Source: Microbacterium radiodurans (GTDB lineage: Bacteria > Actinomycetota > Actinomycetes > Actinomycetales > Microbacteriaceae). From it: a DNA stretch of 64,000 bases. Positions 47,621 to 56,581 of this stretch are shown in pieces. Every line of letters begins with the position of its first letter. The first letter of the stretch is position 1. The translations under genes were made by a program, and so were the position numbers. The stretch is taken from the NCBI RefSeq assembly GCF_008710705.1, contig NZ_VYRZ01000002.1, forward strand, positions 682,001 to 746,000. Reading direction: 5' to 3'. The notes beneath the pieces were generated by a model. That model was not told where the DNA came from. It made no database searches and was given only the letters and a program-made list of their open reading frames with translations.

Positions 47621-48673
47621 TCAGCGAGCTGTGGCTTCGACCCATCGGCCGAGCGTGCCGCGCGCCGCGCCGGAGTCGACGGCTTCGGCGGCGAGGTCGC
47701 GCGCCTCGGCCAGGCGGTCGAGGATCGGCCGCTGGGCCTGCGCGGCATCCTGCCACAGCCGATAGGCGACGATCCCGGCTGCCGCGTTGAGGAGCACGAT
47801 GTCACGCACCGCCCCCGGCTCGCCGTCGAGCGTGCGCCGGACGGTCGCGGCGTTGTCGGCGGGTTCGCCGCCGAGAAGCGCCTCGATGCCGACGATCGGG
47901 ATGCCGAGATCGCGCGGATCCAGATCGTGCTCGTGGATGTCGCCGAGGCTGATCTCCCAGATCCGGCTGTGGCCGGTCGTCGTGAGCTCGTCGAGGCCGT
48001 CGTCGCCGCGGAACACCAGCGCCGTCGCGCCGCGCGTGCGGAACACCCCGGTGATGAGCGGAACACGGTCGAGGCTCGCGACCCCAACCGCGTTCGCCTC
48101 CGCGCGCGCCGGGTTGCAGAGCGGACCGAGGAAGTTGAACACCGTCGGGATGCCGAGCTCCGACCGCGTCGGACCGGCGTGGCGGAAGCCGGGGTGGAAC
48201 GCGGCCGCGAACGCGAACGTGATGCCCGCCTCGCGGAGCACGCGGGCCACGCCGTCCGGATCGAGGGTGAGGTCGACACCGAGGGCGCCGAGGACGTCGG
48301 ACGAACCCGACCGCGAACTCGCCGCCTTGTTGCCGTGCTTGACGACCGGGATGCCGGTGGCCGCCGCCACGATCGAGGCCATCGTCGACACGTTGACCGT
48401 CCCGTAGCGGTCGCCGCCCGTGCCCACGATGTCGAGCGCGTCGGCCGGGACGGGAAGCGGCAGCGCCGCCTCGAGGATCGCGTCGCGGAATCCGACGATC
48501 TCGTCGACGGTCTCGCCCTTCGCGCGCAGCCCGACGAGGAAGCCGGCGAGCTGCGACGGCGTCGCGCGGCCCTCCATCACCTCGCGCATGGCCCAGGTCG
48601 CCTCCGACACGCTGAGGTCGCGCCCCTCCAGAAGACCGGTGAGAAGATCACGCCACGCGTACTGCTGAGCCAT
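47621..48673 (-). CDS. trpD: Anthranilate phosphoribosyltransferase
   Basis: A 350-residue enzyme that joins anthranilate to phosphoribosyl pyrophosphate in tryptophan synthesis. PRPP and Mg sites: DIVGTGGDRYGTVNVSTMAS near residue 92, VKHGNKAASSRSGSSDVL, and FLGPLCNPARA. Start MAQQYAWRDLLTGLLEGRDL at 48673; the upstream in-frame extension crosses the ctaE promoter region and is rejected. Other trp genes are not here; a lone trpD next to ctaE is a recurring actinobacterial arrangement. Confidence 0.95.
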   Translation of the reverse strand: MAQQYAWRDLLTGLLEGRDLSVSEATWAMREVMEGRATPSQLAGFLVGLRAKGETVDEIVGFRDAILEAALPLPVPADALDIVGTGGDRYGTVNVSTMASIVAAATGIPVVKHGNKAASSRSGSSDVLGALGVDLTLDPDGVARVLREAGITFAFAAAFHPGFRHAGPTRSELGIPTVFNFLGPLCNPARAEANAVGVASLDRVPLITGVFRTRGATALVFRGDDGLDELTTTGHSRIWEISLGDIHEHDLDPRDLGIPIVGIEALLGGEPADNAATVRRTLDGEPGAVRDIVLLNAAAGIVAYRLWQDAAQAQRPILDRLAEARDLAAEAVDSGAARGTLGRWVEATAR

Positions 48674-48803
48674 GGCAAACGATCTTATCGGCCGGTTATC
48701 AGCGATCTCCCGGGCGGTTCCGATGGACCCCTCACCGGGCACCGAGACGAACTGACCTTCAGCGATGCAGAAACCCTCCTCCACATCGGCCATAATGGAT
48801 GGC

Positions 48804-49439
48804 GTGACGACCACTCCAGCGACGTATTCCCAGGCCCTGCGCTCGGTCAAGCGGCCGGACCCGGTCGCTGTGGGCACCATCGTGTGGCTCGGCAGCGAGG
48901 TCATGTTCTTCGCCGGCCTCTTCGCGATCTACTTCACGCTCCGCAACACCTCCCCCGAGCTGTGGGCCGACCGCACCGAGCTGCTGAACATCCCGTTCGC
49001 GGCGGTGAACACGCTGATCCTCGTGCTGTCCTCGGTGACCGCGCAGATCGGTGTGCACAACGCCGAGCACTTCCGTCCCTACCGCTCCGGATCGTTCTGG
49101 AACCTGCGCAAGTGGGGCATGGTCGAGTGGTTCTTCCTCACCTTCGTCATGGGCGCGATCTTCGTGTCGGGCCAGGTGTGGGAGTACGCCACGCTCGTGG
49201 CCGAGGGCCTGCCCATCCAGGCCGACTCGTACGCGTCGGCGTTCTACATCACGACCGGTTTCCACGCCCTGCACGTCACCGGCGGCCTCGTCGCCTTCCT
49301 GCTGGTCATCGGTCGCGCCTTCGCCGTCAAGAACTTCGGACGCAAAGAGATGACGTCCGCGATCGTCGTGTCGTACTACTGGCACTTCGTCGACGTCGTC
49401 TGGCTCGTCCTGTTCGCCGTCATCTACTTCCTGAAGTAA
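48804..49439 (+). CDS. ctaE: Cytochrome c oxidase subunit III
   Basis: A 211-residue subunit III of the aa3-type oxidase, five predicted transmembrane helices. Landmarks are [20 protein letters not shown], the conserved glutamate region GQVWEYATL, and [20 protein letters not shown] with [20 protein letters not shown] at the end. I place the start at GTG 48804 ([15 protein letters not shown]); ATG 48795 three codons upstream and 48765 are alternatives. It begins the ctaE-qcrC-qcrA-qcrB operon that encodes most of the III-IV supercomplex interface. Confidence 0.94.
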   Translation: MTTTPATYSQALRSVKRPDPVAVGTIVWLGSEVMFFAGLFAIYFTLRNTSPELWADRTELLNIPFAAVNTLILVLSSVTAQIGVHNAEHFRPYRSGSFWNLRKWGMVEWFFLTFVMGAIFVSGQVWEYATLVAEGLPIQADSYASAFYITTGFHALHVTGGLVAFLLVIGRAFAVKNFGRKEMTSAIVVSYYWHFVDVVWLVLFAVIYFLK

Positions 49440-49458
49440 ACCCGGAGCTGATTCCCTC

Positions 49459-50259
49459 ATGGCATCCAAGAACCCGCGCCGCAACGGAGGCCGCCGCAGC
49501 AAGTGGGCTGCCGCCGCGCTGATCGGCATCGGACTGCTCGTCACCGGCGGAGGCTACGCCGGCGCAACCGCCGCCATGGCGGCGTCCGACTCGTCCTCGA
49601 CGACGTCGACGTTGACGGTGGAGGACGGCAAGAAGCTGTTCCAGGCCAACTGCGCCACCTGCCACGGCCTCAACCTCGAAGGCACCAACGACGGCCCCTC
49701 GCTGTACGGCGTCGGCGAGCTCTCGGTCGAGTTCCAGGTCGCCACCGGACGCATGCCGCTGCAGATGCAGGGACCGCAGGCTCCGCAGAAGCCGCCGCAG
49801 TTCACGCAGGAGCAGATCGAGGCCATCGCCGCCTGGGTTCAGACGCAGGCCCCCGGCCCGACCTACCCCTCCGACGAGATCCTCGACGGCGAGGGCGACG
49901 TCTCGCACGGCGCCGAGCTCTTCCGCATCAACTGCGCCATGTGCCACAACGTGGCCGGTGCCGGCGGTGCGCTCACCGAGGGCAAGTACGCCCCGCCCCT
50001 GACCACGACGTCGCCGCTGCACATGTACGCCGCGATGGTCACCGGCCCGCAGAACATGCCCGTCTTCAACGACATGACCCTCACCACCGAGGAGAAGCGC
50101 GACATCATCAGCTACCTGATGATGCGCCCGACCGAGAACTCGCCCGGCGGCTTCTCGCTGGGATCGCTCGGACCGGTCTCGGAGGGTCTGTTCATCTGGA
50201 TCTTCGGCATCGGAGCGCTCATCGGGATCACGGTGTGGATCACCGCGAAGTCCAACTGA
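49459..50259 (+). CDS. qcrC: Cytochrome bc1 complex diheme cytochrome c subunit
   Basis: A 266-residue membrane-anchored diheme cytochrome c. N-terminal anchor/signal helix (WAAAALIGIGLLVTGGGYAG), heme c sites C65-A-T-C-H69 and C159-A-M-C-H163, Met-rich ligand regions, and a C-terminal helix LFIWIFGIGALIGITVWIT. Actinobacteria without soluble cytochrome c use this subunit to pass electrons directly to oxidase subunit II. ATG at 49459, 19 bp after ctaE. Confidence 0.96.
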   Translation: MASKNPRRNGGRRSKWAAAALIGIGLLVTGGGYAGATAAMAASDSSSTTSTLTVEDGKKLFQANCATCHGLNLEGTNDGPSLYGVGELSVEFQVATGRMPLQMQGPQAPQKPPQFTQEQIEAIAAWVQTQAPGPTYPSDEILDGEGDVSHGAELFRINCAMCHNVAGAGGALTEGKYAPPLTTTSPLHMYAAMVTGPQNMPVFNDMTLTTEEKRDIISYLMMRPTENSPGGFSLGSLGPVSEGLFIWIFGIGALIGITVWITAKSN

Positions 50260-50298
50260 GCATCGCTGTGATGAACGACGCAACGCACAAGGAGCAAA

Positions 50299-51378
50299 AT
50301 GGCTGACGACGAGAAGGCGCACAAGCAGGTGGCTGCTGCCCCGGCGCCCTCATCGGGGCTCGCCGTCTCGGTGTCGGACCCGGTGATCAACCCCGGGCTC
50401 GCGCCGCACCGCAAGCGGATGACCGACAAGGATCCCGCGGCGATGAAGCGTGCCGCGCGCACGGTCTACACGCTGTTCTACCTGTCGGCTGCCGCGAGCA
50501 TCTGGGCGGTCGCCGCCTACCTGATCTTCCCGATCGAGAGTGGTCTGGTCGCCGACATCCGGCGCAACAACCTCTTCATCGGGCTCGGCATCGCCGCGGC
50601 TCTGCTCGCGATCGGCATCGCGGCCATCCACTGGTCGAAGGCCGTCATGGCCGACACCGAGTACATCGAGGAGCGCCACTCGACCCGCGGGAGTGAGAAC
50701 ACCCGCGCCGCGGCCGTCCAGGTCTTCGTCGACGCCAACGAGGAGTCCGGCTTCGGACGTCGCACCATGGTGCGCAACTCGCTGTTCGTGGCACTCGCGG
50801 CATCCGTTCTGCCCGGCATCACGCTTTTCCGAGGCCTCGCGCCGCACAGCTCGCCGGAGCACCCGAACGCCGGTGACCCCGTCTACCTGCTGAAGCACAC
50901 CATGTGGGAGGAGGGCACGCGCCTGGCCCACGACCCGACGGGCAAGCCGATCCGCGCCGCCGACCTGACGCTCGGTTCCGCCGTGCACGTGATCCCCGAG
51001 CCCCTCGCGACCCTGTCGCACCACGACGGGTACCTCGAGGAGAAGGCGAAGGCGATCGTCCTCCTGATGCGTCTGCTCCCCGAGCAGCTCAACGAGTCCG
51101 AGGACCGCAAGGACTGGTCGTACGACGGCATCGTCGCGTACTCGAAGGTCTGCACCCACGTGGGATGTCCCGTCGCCCTCTACGAGCAGCAGACCCACCA
51201 CCTGCTGTGCCCCTGCCACCAGTCGCAGTTCGACGTCACCAACGCGGCTGCGGTCATCTTCGGCCCGGCAGCACGCCCGCTGCCCCAGCTTCCGATCACC
51301 GTCGATGACGAGGGATACCTGGTCGCGCGCAGCGACTTCACCGAACCCGTCGGCCCGAGCTTCTGGGAGCGTCATTGA
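50299..51378 (+). CDS. qcrA: Cytochrome bc1 complex Rieske iron-sulfur subunit
   Basis: A 359-residue Rieske protein. Three hydrophobic helices in the N-terminal half (VYTLFYLSAAASIWAVAAYL, IGLGIAAALLAIGIAAIHWS and a third near residue 160) precede the cluster domain, as in other actinobacterial QcrA. [2Fe-2S] ligands are Cys285-x-His287 in CTHVGC and Cys304-x2-His307 in CPCHQSQFD. ATG at 50299 follows AAGGAG. Its stop overlaps the TTG start of qcrB (TTGA). Confidence 0.95.
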   Translation: MADDEKAHKQVAAAPAPSSGLAVSVSDPVINPGLAPHRKRMTDKDPAAMKRAARTVYTLFYLSAAASIWAVAAYLIFPIESGLVADIRRNNLFIGLGIAAALLAIGIAAIHWSKAVMADTEYIEERHSTRGSENTRAAAVQVFVDANEESGFGRRTMVRNSLFVALAASVLPGITLFRGLAPHSSPEHPNAGDPVYLLKHTMWEEGTRLAHDPTGKPIRAADLTLGSAVHVIPEPLATLSHHDGYLEEKAKAIVLLMRLLPEQLNESEDRKDWSYDGIVAYSKVCTHVGCPVALYEQQTHHLLCPCHQSQFDVTNAAAVIFGPAARPLPQLPITVDDEGYLVARSDFTEPVGPSFWERH

Positions 51379-53216
51379 GCACCTCCACCCACCCCACGGA
51401 GAACGTCACCACCGCGCCCGCGGTGCACGCTGACGGCCCGACGCGTCCCGCGGACAAGCCGCTCGGCGGCAAGTTCGTCGGCGGCGTCGCGAACTACCTC
51501 GATGAGCGCACGAGCATCTCGGGCCTCGTCAAGGAGCTGGGTCGGAAGATCTTCCCCGACCACTGGTCGTTCATGCTCGGCGAGATCGCGCTCTGGTCGT
51601 TCGTCGTGGTGCTGCTGTCCGGCACCTTCCTGACGTTCTTCTTCGACGCGTCCATGGCCGAGACGCACTACTACGGCGCCTACGCGCCGATGCGCGGGCT
51701 CGAGATGTCCGCGGCCATGGCCTCGACGCTCGAGATCTCCTTCGACATCCGCGGCGGTCTGCTGGTCCGCCAGCTGCACCACTGGGCGGCGCTCGTGTTC
51801 ATCGCCGGCATCGGCGTGCACATGCTGCGCGTCTACTTCACGGGTGCGTTCCGCAAGCCCCGCGAACTGAACTGGGTCATCGGCTTCATCCTGTTCATCC
51901 TCGCCATGGCCGAGGGCTTCACCGGCTACTCGCTCCCCGACGACGTGCTCTCCGGCAACGGTCTGCGCATCATCGACGGCATGATCAAGGGCATCCCGCT
52001 GATCGGTACGTGGACCTCGTACCTGCTGTTCGGCGGCGAGTTCCCCGGCACCGCGATCGTGGGACGCCTCTACGCACTGCACATCCTGCTGCTCCCGGCG
52101 ATCCTGGTCGCGCTGCTCGCGCTGCACCTCATGCTGATGATCGTCAACAAGCACACGCAGTTCGCCGGCCCGGCGCGCAGCAACGGCAACGTCGTGGGCT
52201 ACCCGATGATGCCCGTGTACATGTCGAAGATGGGCGGCTTCTTCTTCATCGTCTTCGGTGTGCTGGTGCTCATCGCGTCGCTCTTCACGATCAACCCGAT
52301 CTGGAACTACGGACCGTACGACCCCTCCCCCGTCTCCGCCGGTACCCAGCCCGACTGGTACATCGGCTTCGCCGACGGCGCTCTGCGCCTCGTCCCGCCG
52401 CACTGGGAGTTCGTGCTGTTCGACCACACCTGGTCGTTCAACATCATCTCCGTGCTCGCCGTGGTCGGTGTGTTCATCGTCATCGTCATGCTCTACCCGT
52501 TCATCGAGGCGTGGATCACCGGCGACAAGCGCGAGCACCACATCGCCGAGCGCCCGCGCAACGCGGCGACCCGCACCGCCATCGGCGCGGCCGGCGTCAC
52601 GTTCTACGCCGTGCTGTGGGCTGCGGCATCCTCCGACCTGATGGCCACGCACTTCCACCTCACGATGGAAGGCGTCATCCACGCCCTGCAGGCCCTCCTG
52701 TTCGTCGGACCGGTCGTCGCGTACTTCGTCACGAAGCGCATCTGCATCGCGCTTCAGAAGAAGGACCGCGAGATCGCGCTGCACGGGTACGAGTCCGGCC
52801 GGATCGTCCGCCTCCCCGGCGGCGAGTACATCGAGGTCCACCAGCCGGTGGACGAGTACGAGCTCGTCAAGCTCGTCGACTACACGACGAACGCTCCGCT
52901 GGTGGTCCGCCCCAACGACCAGGGCCGCATCCCCTGGCACGAGAACCTCCGCGCGGGCCTCTCGCGCTGGTTCTTCGAGGACCGTCTCACCCCGCTGACG
53001 CAGGCGGAGCTGCAGGCAGCGCGGGCGCACGCATCGCACGACCTCGAGCACATCGCCGCGGAAGAGGATGCCGAGATCCAGGGCGCGCACGAGCGTGCCG
53101 GTGTCCCGGACGCCCCGCACCAGCCGATCGACGAGGGCAAGGGCGTCGAGACGGCCAACCGTCCGTCGAACATCATCGTGCCCGACGAGGACGAGAAGGA
53201 CTCGAAGAAGCACTGA
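51375..53216 (+). CDS. qcrB: Cytochrome bc1 complex cytochrome b subunit
   Basis: A 613-residue cytochrome b with an extended C-terminal tail, as in other actinobacteria. Heme b histidines lie in RQLHHWAALVFIAGIGVHML and LHILLLPAILVALLALHLML; the Qo-site region is GFTGYSLPDDVLSGNG and the PEWY-like motif appears as PDWYIGF. The cytosolic tail of about 200 residues is charged and partly disordered. Start is TTG at 51375, overlapping the qcrA stop (TTGA). A strong terminator follows. Confidence 0.95.
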   Translation: MSTSTHPTENVTTAPAVHADGPTRPADKPLGGKFVGGVANYLDERTSISGLVKELGRKIFPDHWSFMLGEIALWSFVVVLLSGTFLTFFFDASMAETHYYGAYAPMRGLEMSAAMASTLEISFDIRGGLLVRQLHHWAALVFIAGIGVHMLRVYFTGAFRKPRELNWVIGFILFILAMAEGFTGYSLPDDVLSGNGLRIIDGMIKGIPLIGTWTSYLLFGGEFPGTAIVGRLYALHILLLPAILVALLALHLMLMIVNKHTQFAGPARSNGNVVGYPMMPVYMSKMGGFFFIVFGVLVLIASLFTINPIWNYGPYDPSPVSAGTQPDWYIGFADGALRLVPPHWEFVLFDHTWSFNIISVLAVVGVFIVIVMLYPFIEAWITGDKREHHIAERPRNAATRTAIGAAGVTFYAVLWAAASSDLMATHFHLTMEGVIHALQALLFVGPVVAYFVTKRICIALQKKDREIALHGYESGRIVRLPGGEYIEVHQPVDEYELVKLVDYTTNAPLVVRPNDQGRIPWHENLRAGLSRWFFEDRLTPLTQAELQAARAHASHDLEHIAAEEDAEIQGAHERAGVPDAPHQPIDEGKGVETANRPSNIIVPDEDEKDSKKH

Positions 53217-53230
53217 GGACTCTGTCCGTC

Positions 53231-53270
53231 AGAAGGCGGGGTGTGACCGACCGGTCGCACCCCGCCTTCT
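53231..53270 (+). terminator. Terminator of the ctaE-qcrCAB operon
   Basis: Exact 13-bp arms AGAAGGCGGGGTG (53231-53243) and CACCCCGCCTTCT (53258-53270), with an inner CGACC/GGTCG stem, 14 bp after the qcrB stop. Confidence 0.8.
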
Positions 53271-53294
53271 GCGTTGACCCGTAGCGTCGGATCC

Positions 53295-53702
53295 ATGACC
53301 GATGCACTCGCTTACTTCTCCGCCAAGCTCACCCACGAAACCGATGCCTCCGACGTCTACGGCGCCCAGCGCGACGGTTCGGCCGACTTCGTGCTCGTCG
53401 ACGTCCGCGACGACGCGGCGTGGGCGCAGGGCCATGCCGTCGGCGCGGTGCACCTCCCCCGTCGGGATGTCGCTTCACGCGCCCGGACGGAGCTCGGCGA
53501 CGTGGACGTCGTCGTCTACTGCTGGAGCCCCGGCTGCAACGGCGGCGCGAAAGCCGCTGTCGAGTTCGCCCAGCTCGGCTACCGCGTGCGGGAGATGATC
53601 GGCGGCTTCGAGTATTGGGCTCGAGAGGGGTACCCGATCGAGAACGCCAGAGGCCCGCTCCCCCGCCACCACGACCCCCTGGTGGCCCTCGTCCGCACCT
53701 GA
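53295..53702 (+). CDS. Rhodanese-like domain protein
   Basis: A 135-residue single rhodanese domain. VLVDVRDDAAWAQGHAVGAV and LPRRDVASRA are the usual N-terminal half; the active-site loop carries Cys in VVVYCWSPGCNGGAKAAVEF, and MIGGFEYWAREGYPIEN is the C-terminal signature. Such proteins move sulfane sulfur or bind other ligands; the substrate is unknown. ATG 53295 chosen over an ATG seven codons earlier that overlaps the terminator side. It is followed by a 674-bp gene-free region with palindromic repeats. Confidence 0.88.
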   Translation: MTDALAYFSAKLTHETDASDVYGAQRDGSADFVLVDVRDDAAWAQGHAVGAVHLPRRDVASRARTELGDVDVVVYCWSPGCNGGAKAAVEFAQLGYRVREMIGGFEYWAREGYPIENARGPLPRHHDPLVALVRT

Positions 53703-53825
53703 CGGCTCGTCGCCTTGCCGCCGCCGGCCGCCCAGGAGGGCGCCAGCGCCCGCCATGACCCGCGCAGCGGTCGTCCTGTGCGTCTGGGACCTCCTGCAGC
53801 GGTCCGGCCGAACGGCGGCCCAGGA

Positions 53826-53907
53826 CCGCGATGCAAGGGTTTCTGGGCGACACGCGCACGCCGAACCCGCGACTCGCGACTCCCGCTCCGCATCCCTTGC
53901 ATCGCGG
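53826..53907. repeat. Palindromic element, unit 1
   Basis: Arms CCGCGATGCAAGGG (53826-53839) and CCCTTGCATCGCGG (53894-53907) are exact 14-bp inverted repeats. Counted from GATGC to GCATC the unit is 74 bp. Ten bases after GATGCAAGG comes GACAC (53849-53853). Confidence 0.8.
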
Positions 53908-54014
53908 CTCGGGCGCGACCGGTGCGTGCCCGGCATTCGCGGAGCGGGACCGAGGCTGCCGCCCACGAGCCGACGATGACCTGCCGAGCGCCCAGCGAAC
54001 CCTCCACCGAACGC

Positions 54015-54068
54015 CGGGTCGGGCCGGGCCGGACCGGGCCGGGCCGGACCCGGGCCGGGCCGGGCCGG
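54015..54068. repeat. GGGCC-rich short tandem repeat tract
   Basis: About 54 bp made of repeated GGGCC/GGACC pentamers with small interruptions. It abuts the left end of palindromic unit 2. Such tracts are prone to slippage and may vary among strains. Confidence 0.75.
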
Positions 54069-54142
54069 GATGCAAGGCCTCCCGCGGGACACGCCGGGTC
54101 TTGGGCCGGTCGCACGGCGCGTCTTCACCTTCGCCTTGCATC
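54069..54142. repeat. Palindromic element, unit 2
   Basis: Arms GATGCAAGGC (54069-54078) and GCCTTGCATC (54133-54142) are exact 10-bp inverted repeats 74 bp end to end, as in unit 1. GACAC lies at 54088-54092 at the same 10-bp distance from the left arm; the right arm has GCGTC, a near match to the mirrored GTGTC, at the equivalent place. Confidence 0.8.
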
Positions 54143-54216
54143 GGCGGATGGATGCGGGTGCGGGGGCGAGCACGGAGGTGAGACAGCCGGCCACGTCCGC
54201 GCCGCACGGCGACCCG

Positions 54217-54289
54217 CATGCAAGGGATGCGGGGAGACACCCCGAGGAACCGGCGCAACCGCTGCGTGTCGCCACGGATCCCTTGCATC
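54217..54289. repeat. Palindromic element, unit 3
   Basis: Arms ATGCAAGGGAT (54218-54228) and ATCCCTTGCAT (54278-54288) pair exactly over 11 bp. The left side reads CCGC-ATGC where the other arms read CCGCGATGC, so a single lost G explains the 73-bp length. GACAC (54236-54240) and its mirror GTGTC (54266-54270) are both present at the 10-bp distance. Confidence 0.8.
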
Positions 54290-54330
54290 GCGGTACGGCC
54301 CCGAAACGCAGCGCCGGCCGGGAAGACGAC

Positions 54331-54362
54331 GACGGCCACCGCACCGGAGTGCGATGGCCGTC
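54331..54362 (-). terminator. Terminator of the ctaC-ctaD-ctaF operon
   Basis: Arms GACGGCCACCGCAC (54331-54344) and GTGCGATGGCCGTC pair at 13 of 14 positions around a CGGA loop ending at 54362, 14 bp after the ctaF stop. A short pyrimidine run GTCGTCTTCC follows on the minus strand. Confidence 0.72.
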
Positions 54363-54376
54363 GGGAGAGGCTCGGC

Positions 54377-54814
54377 TCAGCGGGCGAAGTAGCCGCGGTA
54401 GTACTCGTAGACCCAGCCGACGATCGCGACCACGAAGATCGCGAAGCCGATCGGGAGCAGGAACTGACCGACCGCCAGGCCGATGATGAAGATCGCAGCG
54501 GCGAACGCCAGCACGAGAGGCCACCACGACCACGGGCTGAACTCACCGAGCTCCGGGTCACCGTCGTCGATGTCGGCGGTGAGACGGTCCTCGGGAAGCT
54601 CTCCGCCCTGCGCCTTGTGCACGCGGGCGACATAGAACGCGATCATCGCGCCCATGAAGCCCGTGAAGAGCAGCGCCGTTGAGCCGACCCACTCGATGCG
54701 GTGGTACCACATGTCCTGGTCGGTGTGGGCCAGGAGGTTCCACACCGTGTACATGACGAACACCAGGAAGAAGAACCCGGTGAGAACCCACCAGAGGTTG
54801 ATGTTGGTCTTCAC
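54377..54814 (-). CDS. ctaF: Cytochrome c oxidase subunit IV, actinobacterial type
   Basis: A 145-residue actinobacterial oxidase subunit IV with four transmembrane helices in two pairs: NLWWVLTGFFFLVFVMYTVW, STALLFTGFMGAMIAFYVAR, WPLVLAFAAAIFIIGLAVGQ and LLPIGFAIFVVAIVGWVYEY. A charged loop with DDGDPELGEFSPWSWWP lies between the pairs. Start is GTG at 54814, directly adjoining the ctaD stop with no gap, so translation is coupled. It stabilises the aa3 oxidase. Confidence 0.94.
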   Translation of the reverse strand: MKTNINLWWVLTGFFFLVFVMYTVWNLLAHTDQDMWYHRIEWVGSTALLFTGFMGAMIAFYVARVHKAQGGELPEDRLTADIDDGDPELGEFSPWSWWPLVLAFAAAIFIIGLAVGQFLLPIGFAIFVVAIVGWVYEYYRGYFAR

Positions 54815-56581
54815 TTACTTCACCTCTCCATCGGCCACATCCATGACGGGCGCATCGGGTGCGTCCTTCGCCGGGCCGACGCCCACGGGGATGGCGGCTT
54901 CGGGGTGGTTGAGGTCGAACGCGGGACGCTCGCTGCGGATCCGCGGGATGGACGTGAAGTTGTGACGCGGCGGCGGGCAGCTCGTCGCCCACTCGAGCGA
55001 AGCGCCATAGCCCCACGGGTCGTTGACCGTGACCTTGGGCGCCGTGCGCGAGGTGATCCAGACGTTCAGGAAGAACGGGATCATCGAGGCGCCGAGGAGG
55101 ATGGCGCCGATGGTCGACACCTGGTTCTGCCAGGTCCACCCGTCCGCGGCCGAGTAATCGGCGTAACGACGCACCATGCCGTCGACGCCCAGCCAGTGCT
55201 GGATGAGGAACGTCATGTGGAAGCCGATGAACAGCATCCAGAAGTGCACCATGCCCAGCCGCTCGTTGAGCATGCGGCCCGTCCACTTGGGCCACCAGAA
55301 GTAGAAGCCCGCGAACATCGCGAACACGACGGTTCCGAAGACGACGTAGTGGAAGTGCGCGACAACGAAGTACGAGTCCGACAGGTGGAAGTCGAGCGGC
55401 GGCGACGCGAGGATGACGCCGGTGAGACCACCGAAGACGAACGACACCAGGAAGCCGAGCGTGAAGACCATGGGCGTCTCGAAGGTGACGGAGCCCCGCC
55501 ACATCGTTCCGATCCAGTTGAAGATCTTCACGCCGGTCGGCACCGCGATGAGCATCGTCATCAGGGCGAAGAACGGCAGGAGCACACCGCCGGTGACGTA
55601 CATGTGGTGCGCCCACACCGCCACCGAGAGCGCGGCGATCGCAATCGTCGCGTAGACGAGCGTCTTGTAGCCGAAGATCGGCTTGCGGCTGAACACCGGC
55701 AGGATCTCCGAGATGATGCCGAAGAACGGCAGCGCGATGATGTACACCTCGGGGTGACCGAAGAACCAGAACAGGTGCTGCCAGAGCAGCACACCGCCGT
55801 TGGCCGGGTCGTAGATGTGCGATCCGAGGACGCGATCGGATGCTGCGGCGAAGATCGCGGCGGCGAGCACGGGGAACGCCATGAGGATCAGGATGCTCGT
55901 GACGAGGGTGTTCCACGAGAAGATCGACATGCGCCACATGGTCAGGCCGGGAGCGCGCATCGTGATGATCGTCGTGATGAAGTTCACCGCGCCGAGGATC
56001 GTCCCGAAACCGGACAGGCCGAGTCCCAGCATCCAGAGGTTTCCACCGGCACCCGGCGAGAACGTCGCGTTCGCAAGCGGCTGATACGCGAACCAGCCGA
56101 AGGATGCCGCGCCCTGCGGGGTGAGGAAGCCCGAGATCGCGATGATCGAGCCGAACAGGAACAGCCAGAAGGCGAAGGCGTTCAGACGCGGGAACGCGAC
56201 GTCCGGCGCTCCGAGCTGCAGCGGCAGGATCGCGTTGGCGAAGCCCGCGAACAGCGGCGTCGCGAACATGAGCAGCATGATCGTGCCGTGCATCGTGAAG
56301 AGCTGGTTGTACTGCTCCTTCGTCGGCACGATCTGCATGCCGGGCTCGAAGAGCTCCGCACGGATGATCAGCGCCATCACACCGCCGAGGAGGAAGAACA
56401 GCACCGACGCGATCAGGTACATGTACCCGATCGTCTTGTGGTCGGTCGAAGTGATCCACTTGACGATGATGTTGCCCTTCTGCTCGACGCGCGAGGCGCT
56501 GAGCAGGGCAGCCTGCCGTGGCGGCAGGGTCGTCGGGCGGCCCGCGGGCTGGTCGCTCTGGAGCGGAAGAGTCGTCGCCAT
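54815..56581 (-). CDS. ctaD: Cytochrome c oxidase subunit I
   Basis: A 588-residue heme-copper oxidase catalytic subunit with twelve transmembrane helices. Heme a and Cu-B ligand regions: [20 protein letters not shown] (His), [20 protein letters not shown] (His and cross-linked Tyr), [11 protein letters not shown] (His-His), and [19 protein letters not shown] (axial heme His residues). Proton-channel residues near [19 protein letters not shown] are typical for A-type oxidases. ATG at 56581 overlaps the ctaC stop by one base (TGATG). Confidence 0.97.
   Translation of the reverse strand: MATTLPLQSDQPAGRPTTLPPRQAALLSASRVEQKGNIIVKWITSTDHKTIGYMYLIASVLFFLLGGVMALIIRAELFEPGMQIVPTKEQYNQLFTMHGTIMLLMFATPLFAGFANAILPLQLGAPDVAFPRLNAFAFWLFLFGSIIAISGFLTPQGAASFGWFAYQPLANATFSPGAGGNLWMLGLGLSGFGTILGAVNFITTIITMRAPGLTMWRMSIFSWNTLVTSILILMAFPVLAAAIFAAASDRVLGSHIYDPANGGVLLWQHLFWFFGHPEVYIIALPFFGIISEILPVFSRKPIFGYKTLVYATIAIAALSVAVWAHHMYVTGGVLLPFFALMTMLIAVPTGVKIFNWIGTMWRGSVTFETPMVFTLGFLVSFVFGGLTGVILASPPLDFHLSDSYFVVAHFHYVVFGTVVFAMFAGFYFWWPKWTGRMLNERLGMVHFWMLFIGFHMTFLIQHWLGVDGMVRRYADYSAADGWTWQNQVSTIGAILLGASMIPFFLNVWITSRTAPKVTVNDPWGYGASLEWATSCPPPRHNFTSIPRIRSERPAFDLNHPEAAIPVGVGPAKDAPDAPVMDVADGEVK

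Larger units (their letters stand above)
53703..54376. other. Gene-free, repeat-rich region between convergent genes
   Basis: This is the longest gene-free stretch in the window. It contains three palindromic units of about 74 bp, a GGGCC-rich tract and the ctaF terminator. Reading frames through it exist on both strands, but they have no ribosome sites or recognisable domains and simply translate the repeats. It lies between the rhodanese gene and ctaF, which converge. Confidence 0.75.

Noticed and set aside
48588..48610. A further GTGTCGGAG box on the minus strand
   Set aside because: It lies inside the trpD coding region and has no TAnnnT box at the 8-nt distance.
51372..53213. 613-residue reading frame antisense to qcrB
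   Set aside because: A mirror frame of cytochrome b with charged low-complexity sequence and no start context.
53826..54293. CRISPR array
   Set aside because: The repeats are inverted pairs with unequal spacing, only three units, and there are no cas genes nearby.
53329..54633. Long minus-strand reading frame, and short frames beginning MQG, across the repeat region
   Set aside because: They translate the palindromes and the GGGCC tract, have Arg/Pro/Gly-rich low-complexity sequence, no ribosome site and no domain; the long one also runs antisense through the rhodanese gene and into ctaF.
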